From Pelecanus crispus (Eukaryota > Chordata > Aves > Pelecaniformes > Pelecanidae): 64,000 nucleotides of DNA. The notes below the pieces were generated by a model, which did no database searches, was not told the origin of the DNA, and worked only from the letters and a program-made list of their open reading frames with translations. The DNA lies in the NCBI RefSeq assembly GCF_030463565.1, contig NC_134660.1:3113501-3177500 (forward strand), in the 5' to 3' direction. Both the position numbers and the translations under genes were made by a program. Numbering within the stretch: the first letter of the stretch is position 1; every line of letters starts with the position of its first letter. Below, piece by piece: positions 21,570 to 30,500 of the stretch.

Positions 21570-24500
21570 GTGAGGGTGCCGCGGCGGGCGGGGAGCGGGG
21601 CCCGAGGGCAGCGGGGCGGCCCGGGGCAGGAGGGGGCACCGGAGGCGGTGGCAGCCGGTTGAGGTGGGGGGCGGCTGGCGGAGGTGCGAGCGCGGAGGGA
21701 AGGGGGACGTGGAGGAAGGCGGCACCCCCGGCGCGGGAGGCGGCGGCCCGGCGAGGTGGGGGCTGGCGGGGAGCGCCCGGGGAGCCTGGAGGTGACAGCA
21801 CGAAGGGAGGCGACACGCACGGGCGGGGGGGGGGCGGGGGAGCCTGGAGGTGACAGCACGAAGGGAGGCGACACGCACGGGCGGGGGGGGGGGCGGGGGG
21901 TGCAGCCCCGTCCGGGGCAGGGGAGCGCTCAGAGAGGGGCTGCAGCACCCACGGCTTGCAAAGACGGGGCAGCGGCAGCGCAGGGAACGCGTGAACATCA
22001 AGAGACTACTTCTTCCAGTGAAAACGTTGCGTCCTTCTCCTGGTCCATCGCCAAGATCCGTGCTGGGACGCAGCAGGTTGCGTCAGATGTACGCGCTTGT
22101 ACGTATCCGTGCTGTTGAGCGCGGCGCTGATGACTTATCCCTGTCTGCTGTGCTCCAGGCACTGAAGCTGCGAGCAGGAGACAAGCACTGCCTAGTTGCC
22201 CGCTCCAAATGTTACCTGAAACTTGGAGACACAGAAAATTCCCTGAAAGATGCTGAAGCTTCGCTCCAAAACGACAAAACATTCTCCAAGGTAAACCAGC
22301 ATGAAGTGGAAAAAGAGTCTGGGGTGGCCGAGGACTGGTTTTTTATCTGTGGAAGTCTGAAGGGTCTGGGAGACAGTATTGCGTAGAAACAGCTACCTCT
22401 AAACACACCCTTGACATTTTTATTGCTTCCGGAGACATGGAGGTGCTTAGTCAATAATTTAGACAGAGCCCCGCGATCGGATTTTTTTGTATGCAGATTG
22501 CAATGGCATAGGGCTCTCACTTCTGCCTCGCGGGGAGTTAATTGAGATCTCTGAACCTTTTTCCCCCCCCTCTTTTTTATTCTTTTTTTTTTTTTTTCCC
22601 CCCCAAATGTCATTTTAGGGACTTTACCAAAAAGCTGAGACACTATATACCATGGGTGATTTTGAATTTGCGTTAGTGTTTTACCATCGAGGCTCCAGAC
22701 TCCGTCCAGAACTACAGAAGTTCAGGCTGGGTATCGAGAAATCCCAGGAGGCAATTGTCAACTGCATTGGAAGTAAGATGTTTCGTTTTATGGCCCCTAC
22801 AAGCACAGCCAGAAGCTGTTTGGTGGACAGCCGATGGCATATTAGCTCAGCAAGTGACCCAAGGGCCCTGCAACAACAGAGTCTCTTTGCTTCTGGATTC
22901 ATGTGCTCAGTGGCCGTTCTCAGATGAAACCAGAAGCACCAAAAAGAGCACAGCCCTGTTCTTTTCTTCTTTTTTTTCTTGCCTGAATGCCTATTCACAT
23001 ACAGTGTCCGGTAACTTCACTTATGTAAGTAAATTATGACACTAACTTAAATTTCCAAAGTCACCATGAAAACGTTCTAGGTAATACAGAACAAAGCAGC
23101 TCATCTACTTACAGCCCTACTCATTACCGAATCCCTTTTGAGATCTTAATCCTAGTATTCAAAGTTTGTAATGAAATTTGCCTTGCTACCTGAGGCTGGC
23201 CTTCCTGAGATCCTGACTTTCCTCCAGTTTACATTGCGTAAGACCAGCGAAAACTGTTGGCTATTGCAACGGAGCGCTGCTTTCCTAATTTCTGCCTTAG
23301 ATCATAGAACGGAGTCCTGCAGGAGACAGGAAAGGCCAAGGACCCGGTGATGTTCAGAGCAAACTGCAAACTTGTCCCTTTTCCCTTCGTTTTTCTCTTA
23401 GCAACGCTCCCGCACGCCGACGAGCGCGGACAGGCCGTGCACCCGCGCTCAGGCACGCGGACACACCTCGGCTGGGGCTGCCGCCGCGGACGCGTGCACG
23501 GAGCAGCCTGTTGCGCAGCTCACCAGGCTGCCGCGACACCCACCCAGCTAGTCGGAGGCTGCTCGGGTGCATCCCCGACAGCCCGTCCCTTCGCAGCACA
23601 CGCCCTGCTGCGCACCCTGCGCGTGGGCCCTGATCCTTGAGATATTTAAGCTAGTATTTAAGATATTTCTCTCCCTGAAACCAGTCTCAACATTTCAGGC
23701 CGCTTCCAGTGCCGCAGATTAACTTCACGCCCCAGCTGTGTAAATGCCTGATGCTCTTTCATATATGATATTTATTTAAAAAAAAAAAAAAAAAACGGGG
23801 AAAGTTTCCAGATCTGGCTGGCTTTCCTCCGTTACCGCTGCTTTCTTAGCTTAATACAAATGCCTAGATATCTTTGCAACTCTTAGTTGAAATGGTTGCC
23901 ATGCTTGACATACCAAGCTAAGGGCTTTACATGCCTTCAAGCGTCTGGGCTGTAGGCAAATGAACAGATTAAAAACCAAGACGACATTTCTTTAATCAAG
24001 CGGTACCTCCTAGATGCAGGAGAAAAGAAGCAAGGAAACATGCTAGCATTCGATCTAGATGTTTATATAGCTGGGAAATGCACACACGCTAACAGGGCAC
24101 ATCCCCAAAACCGCTTTACTGAATCTGCTTTGCTTGGCAGATTCAGAAACACCTGCCTTCGGTGATACGCGTGTGCTCACGTCACTGATCTTGGCCCAGC
24201 TGCCGTGCTGCAGGAAAGCCTTCTACAACAGCATGCGAAGCTCTTTCCTTCCTTCTGGCCAGGCCAAAACAAAGAGCTGTTTTTCACTCTTACCTCCACT
24301 GCCAGAGTGCAATCTGAACAGCAAAACTGGGTGTCAGAGTGAAAATGAAAAGGGAGTTTTGCCCTAATGTCAGTGCACAAAAACTTTAGAATAGTTCTCT
24401 GGATTGCTGGAGATCCCTGTGCTTATGAGCTTTCCTTCCACTTCAAGCTTCAGCTGTGATCCCTCAGAAGAACCTGCCATCCTTTTTTTTTTTTCTTCCT

Positions 24501-27500
24501 CCATTTCCATGCAGGATGCAGCATGTCTCTGTAGGAAATCTGCACTGTGATGGGAGCCCCCGGTGCAATGTGAAAATAGTAATTAAAATCCCGACAGGAG
24601 CTGCATCTAGGAGCTGCATTCCCTGCTTACAGAACATACCAACATCCACATATTTCACCTGAAAGATTTAATAGAAAGCTTTATTTCAAACCGGACATTA
24701 TAGGCTCGGCACGTTTACGGTCATTTTAATTTCTAAAGCCTCTGCACTGCTATTCTTGAACACTAACAAGTATTTTCTCTGGATTTGCAGGTCCATCCTC
24801 AGTTAAACTGGAGAATAAAGAGGATCTGTGCTTTATAAGCAGGCAGGCAGAGGTACAGTCTGAAGAGCTCTTGCTTTAGAAGCTAACTAGAGTTATTATA
24901 ATGCTAATACTTTCTGAAATAGGCATTAAAGGATTAATAGTTTCTGCAGCAACATGGGGATATGGCTGGTCTAGTGAAGCGCCTTCGGAGCGTAGGAAGC
25001 ACACTGATCCATTATGAGAGTATTTATGCACCTGCTTTTAATGTAGTTCTGGTGCAAACTACACAGAATTTAAAGGAGAAGGCAGAAGGGCAGGGAAGAG
25101 CAAGCACAGAGAAGCAAAGCCCAGCTTGAAATTTCTCTACCAGCTGACTGTTTCTGTTGGGCATTGCTGATCACCCAGCAAAGGCTAATAAGTAACAGCA
25201 CGGAGGTCGGAGCCAGGGTACACTTATCTACAGTATTTACTTTGGTTTTACCTGATGTTTAAGGTTCACATTTTTGATTGCTCCATTTTGGGGTGCTCCA
25301 TTGAAGTAGTGCCTTGTTTCTCCGAGATGCCAAGCCACTTTTCCCTCTGAAGTCAGTGCAGTGAATGCTCATTGCTTCTTTCAGCTGGAATTAGAGGTAC
25401 TCAGGGATAAAAATAATTTCTACAAAGGGGCCTAAAGACGAGCATTGTAATTGCTGGGATTTTGGATGTGAAACTTTAGCGATACCCTCCTGACGTTTCA
25501 GAAGCCCTGGCTGTTACAGCCTCTGTTCCTTTGACTGTGGACAACTAGACCTGCCTTTCCCCACAGCCCTAACGCCCTCCCGCAGCACTTCTGAGCAGGA
25601 AGCCCTCCAGAACAGTACAAGGCACCGGGGCAGAACTAATTCTTGCTCTTACTATAATGCCCTCTCCTGGTCTTGGAAGTGAGGGAGCACAACTGGGTGC
25701 AAAATGTCAGTTGCTCATGATCAAAGCAATTGGTGAGGCACTGACTTTTTGCTTTTATTTAAATAAGGTGGCTTATATAGAGTGTAAACAGAATTCTGCT
25801 AATTCTAGTGTTCCCCACTAATCTCCCCCCCACTTCCTCTTTTTTTTCTCGCTGTAGAGCAAAAAAGCAAATGAGAAACTCCAGATCAAACTGACTAAGG
25901 ATCAAAAATGGACGAGGAAACAGGAGCCTGTGAGGAATCCAAAAACAGAGCGACAGCTTCTTGGAGAGCTTTATGCTGACAAGGCCTACCTAGAAAAGCT
26001 GCTCAAGGATGAAGGTCTTTCTCCATTGTATTTAACTAAATGTTCCTTTCAAGCAGGTTCTTTTTTCTTCTTCTTCTTTCATATCCCTGTGACTACTCTT
26101 CCTCCTTTGTATCAGAGCTCGCATAGCCCATAGTGCTTGCAGTGGTCGTGAGAGAGGCAGGTGTCTGCAGAGTGCAAGTATTTTTGGAGCCAGATCTAAT
26201 ATTCATAACTATGTCTGAGCATGTTTCCTTCCCTAGTAAGCGGCAGGCTTTTATAACGAACAATAAATCAACTCAAAGCAATCTGCGCTGATGAAATCAA
26301 AAGCAGAAACAGTATCATTACAAATTACTTCTGTTATAATGATAAATCCCACTAACAGTTGCATTTAAGTGCAAAGCCTTGCAAGACTGTTAACTCATTT
26401 GTGGTTTCGTTATAAACGCTGTTAAGATCAAGATGCAGGATTTGGAGAAGTACCTTATTTTAGAACTAGGCAGAAAGGTGATTCCCTTTTAGTCTTTTTT
26501 CCAGGTGTCATGGTTTAACCCCAGCTGGCAACTAAGCACCACGCAGCTGCTCGCTCACTCCCTCCCAAGTGGGATGAGGGAGAGAATCGGAAGAGTAAAA
26601 GTGAGAAAACTCGTGGGTTGAGATAAAGATAGTTTAATAGGGAAAGTAAAAGCCGTGCATGCAAGCAAAGCAAAACAAGGAATTCATTCCCTGCTTCCCA
26701 TCGGCAGGCAGCAGTTCAGCCATCTCCAGGAAAGCAGGGCTCCAGCACGCGTAACGGTGACTTGGGAAGACAAACGCCATCGCTCCGAACGTCCCCGCCT
26801 TCCTTCTTTTTCCCCCAGCTTTATATGCTGAGCATGACAGCATATGCTGTGGGATATCCCATATGGGATCCCAGCAGAAAAGGCCTTGACTCTCTGTCAG
26901 CACTGCTCAGCACTAACAAAAACATCCCTGTGTTATCAACACTGTTTCCAGCACAAATCCAAAACATAGCCCCATACTAGCTACTAGGAAGAAAATTAAC
27001 TCTATCCCAGCCAAAACCAGCACGCTAGGGAACTCTTTACCCAGTAATAGAGAAGTAATTAAGAATTTAGCCTACCCACAGGTTTTATGGTATTACTAGC
27101 ATTAATAATACGTGTGGGCTGTCTGGCTTCCAGGCATGTAAAAGCCTCAATTTCCGTCTTGCAGTCTAATCCACACCACCTTTCAAAGGGCCATTTCAGC
27201 ACAAACGCCCCATGCGAGTGCTCTGTCCGGGAGGACGGGTGCTCGCCCGTCACAGCTGGCCCCCGTGAAATGGGCCCCTCCTCGGCTCGTGGCAGCAGAG
27301 AAGGCAGCAGCTAGCGGGGCTGGGAACACCAGCTCTAGCTCCCGAAAACACACAGAATGGGTCACAGCAAGGGAGTTTTCCCTAACTTCCCTCCTAATTG
27401 CATCGGTTCCGAGGAGCACTGAAGACTTTAATTTCTAGGACTATCTATCAGAGCAGAAAAACATTCACAAGTTATCCCCCACTGAACTGCAGCTTCATCC

Positions 27501-30500
27501 ATCATATACATTAATACTCTCCTGGGTTCTACCATCTTTTTTTTTTTTTTTCAGATTTGATGCAGAGCAGCACAAAGCAGGGGATCAAAGTAGCGGACCT
27601 GGTTTTGAGTGGCATTTCCTACCTGGACACACGCAGTGAATTCTGGCAGCAGCAGAAGCCTATTTATGCCCGTGTGAGAGAGCGCAAGCTCAAGCAGCAA
27701 AGGTGGATCCGGGACAAGAAACGAAAACCCGCTGAGGTCGGCAGATACATTGTGAAGAGTATGGAGGAAATTGATATGTGTAGGTGTCCTGGCTGGAAGC
27801 AGTAAGAAAATAACGACTGGCACATATAATTATTTGCTGCAGTAATTATAGACCAGAACAACAGAAACAGTGCGAGTATTAACAAGCAGTAGTAGGCAGT
27901 TTTTGGGACGTATTTGCTTTTGTATTCTTCACCTTTCCCAACGCTTTCTTAGATACAGAATCCAACATATTTTTTTCTCAGCTTTTTCTGTACTTGAGGT
28001 CTTGCTGATTGGTTTTCAGGACACCACTTCGATATCAAAGGCAGGTAGGCCACTGCTGCGTGCTTAGCAAATGCCTCTGGCTGGTTTAGTAATCAGAAGT
28101 TGTTTTATTGAGAGAATGCAGGCCGCTGGAATTAATAATTTCTATAGTTGAAAAATACCATTGTAGAGAGATGAAACAGCTGAAAAACAGTGGTCTGGAA
28201 GGAAGGAGTAATTCAGCCACTTCTGGTCTCTCTCGCTCTTCCTGTGCTACGTATTTTACAACCCAGGGAAAGAATTTAGGCCTTACTGCAATTCAGTTCT
28301 TTTAAGCTACAACAGCTCGGTGAAGGTAGTGTCAGAAACGTGCTGCGGTCTAATTCCTGCAGCACTGCAGCCCAGCCGGGCACAACGACCAGAGCTCACC
28401 AGGGAAGTGCAAGGGGCTAATTTAGGAGACAAAACCCCAAGTACTGTAGCTAGAACTTCACCTCCAAGACCAGGCTGCCCTGCTGCAGTAACTACGAGCT
28501 TTCAAAACCTCCAGACAACAAGCACCATTCTCCTTTATTTTTCTTCAGCAAGTGTTTAGTGTTACCAGCATCATTTCCCCTTACTTGCTGTGATGAAAGT
28601 GATTGCCAGTAGTGCCGGGGGAGGGTCAGAAGTCCCATTTCCCGGGGGCAGATTCCCTGGAGACTGGAAAGAGGAGTGTAGGAGACGCATGAAGAGCTAG
28701 GAGCTCTAACCTTTCCCAAACTTTGAGGCTAACGCAACTGCACTTAGTCTTACGTCCCCAATATCGCTGTGTCCACACATTAGCATTAAACTTTCCTCTC
28801 TGTCTCTAGTGCTGACTGGCGGCTCCCCTGAAGAAAGCTGCAAGAAAGCCGAGCGTGTGCTAAAAACAATACAAGGGTGGTCAGATGATGAAGTTCCCAA
28901 CAAGAACGAACTGATTGGAAACCTCCACAGCTGCATCGGGAATGCTCAGTTAGAGATGGGCCGGATGGAGGCAGCTCTGCAAAGCCATAAAATGGATCTG
29001 GAATCTGCCAGGCAGAAGTAAGTGCGGAGAAGTTCAGATGGATGGGGAAAAGAGGAAAGTACCTCTGTTAAAATGTTTTAGCATCAGGTAATGTTGTAAT
29101 TCTCACCTGGAGATTTAACAGGGCAACGCATTCAGACTCTGCCCAAGTATCATAGACTCTAGTGACTTATTATCTTCACTATTTCAAAAATAAGGAGCCT
29201 GAAGCAGATTTTTAAAGGACCTAGACCATGTGGCACATCGAAATCTCTGCTGAAGCAAAGCAAGAGAACACAAGTCCCAGTCTCAGTGCTTTAGCCTCTA
29301 GTATACACTTCCTTCTCAGGACGGTCGGGCTCTAAATTGCACAAGTTTTCTGCTACATTTTCTCTTAAAATCATTGGCATTCAAACCATGATAGCAGGCT
29401 TGAAATATTTATCTAAGAGGTACAGTTACCTGCCCGTACAGAACACATTCTGCAGCTCTTTCAGCTAAAACAGAATGAAGCAAAACGTAGTCTCAAGATT
29501 TAGCAAGAGTTTTGCAAAGCACACAAGAAAACACTGAATAGTTGCTTGAAGTGAAGTGATTTTGGTTTTATTTGTGCCAATATTGCATAGGGCTTTTAAA
29601 ATGTAACTGACGTTGTTTATCGTCTTCACAAATCACTTTGAAAAATTAATACTGGTTTAAGAAATTTTTGCCTTTCTCCTGGTGATCTCCACTCCCCAGG
29701 CCACTTATAAAGATGGGAATGAGGACTAATTAAGGAAAATAAAAGTCCACAGGCTACATTATTACAGAAGGAGCTGACTCTAGCATGGGGCACAGGCTCA
29801 TTCACAGCACTGGGAGCAGGGCCTCTTACCAGCAGCCTGTTGCAGGAGTCTGTAGACACGTTGCAGACACGTTTTTTGGGTCTTTGCTTTCCTCTTGGAC
29901 AGAAATCGTCTATTAGTGTTAGGGACCTAGGAGCTGGTAGGGGACTTCCGTGGGACCCTCAAGGCAACAAAGGGAAACTGAGGCAAAGAAAAAAAGGAAA
30001 GATTTTCACAAGGACTGCCAGATTTGCACCAAAAAAAAAAAAAAACCAAAGACAAAACTAAACCCTTTTTCCCTGTGTCTTATGGGGTGTCAGTTGCAAC
30101 AGCTGTAGATAAAACCAAAAATCTACCTTGATTTTATGCCTTTCAGTCTGATATTGGTCCTTTACCTCTAATTCTCAACACTTAGCCTGAAGTCAAGTTG
30201 AGCACCAAAGAAAATATATAAGGCTGAAGAAAGCGCAGACCATATCAGGAACAAGACAATGTCAGCTACTACGATTTCTTTTTTTCTTTTTCTGCAGCAA
30301 CCTGCCAGATGCCGTATCCAGAGCCCTTGATAACATTGGCAAAGTTTATGCCAGAATCGGCAAATTCCAGCAAGCTATTGACACGTATGTAAAATTAGTA
30401 ACAGAAAAGGCATAAGGTGGGATTTTGAATTAAATAGGTGATGTCTTTTCAGTTTGTTTATTCATACTGCTAGCAAGGAGGGCTGTGAAATTTTTCATAA

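Larger units (their letters stand above)
21180..21900. promoter_or_regulatory. ODAD4: CpG island promoter of ODAD4
   Basis: GC-rich, CpG-dense segment covering the upstream region, exon 1 and the start of intron 1. It contains an ETS-like CCGGAAGC at about 21398–21405 and the X-box at 21428. No TATA box is seen. Confidence 0.8.

Noticed and set aside
20057-22001. Very long frames (422–595 codons) across the G/T minisatellite
   Set aside because: They are Pro/His/Thr or Gly/Val/Cys repeats read directly from the G/T array, which has almost no stop codons. They continue as GC-rich island sequence and end within CR1 sequence.
22652-22927. ODAD4 exon 3 frame extended past 22772
   Set aside because: A clean GTAAGA donor follows 22772, and exon 4 at 24791 restores the conserved SPSS-KLENK segment; the extension is intron.
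26506-27024. Provirus with gag/pol/env
   Set aside because: Only one LTR is present, its flanks look like a target duplication and are intron sequence, so it is a solo LTR.
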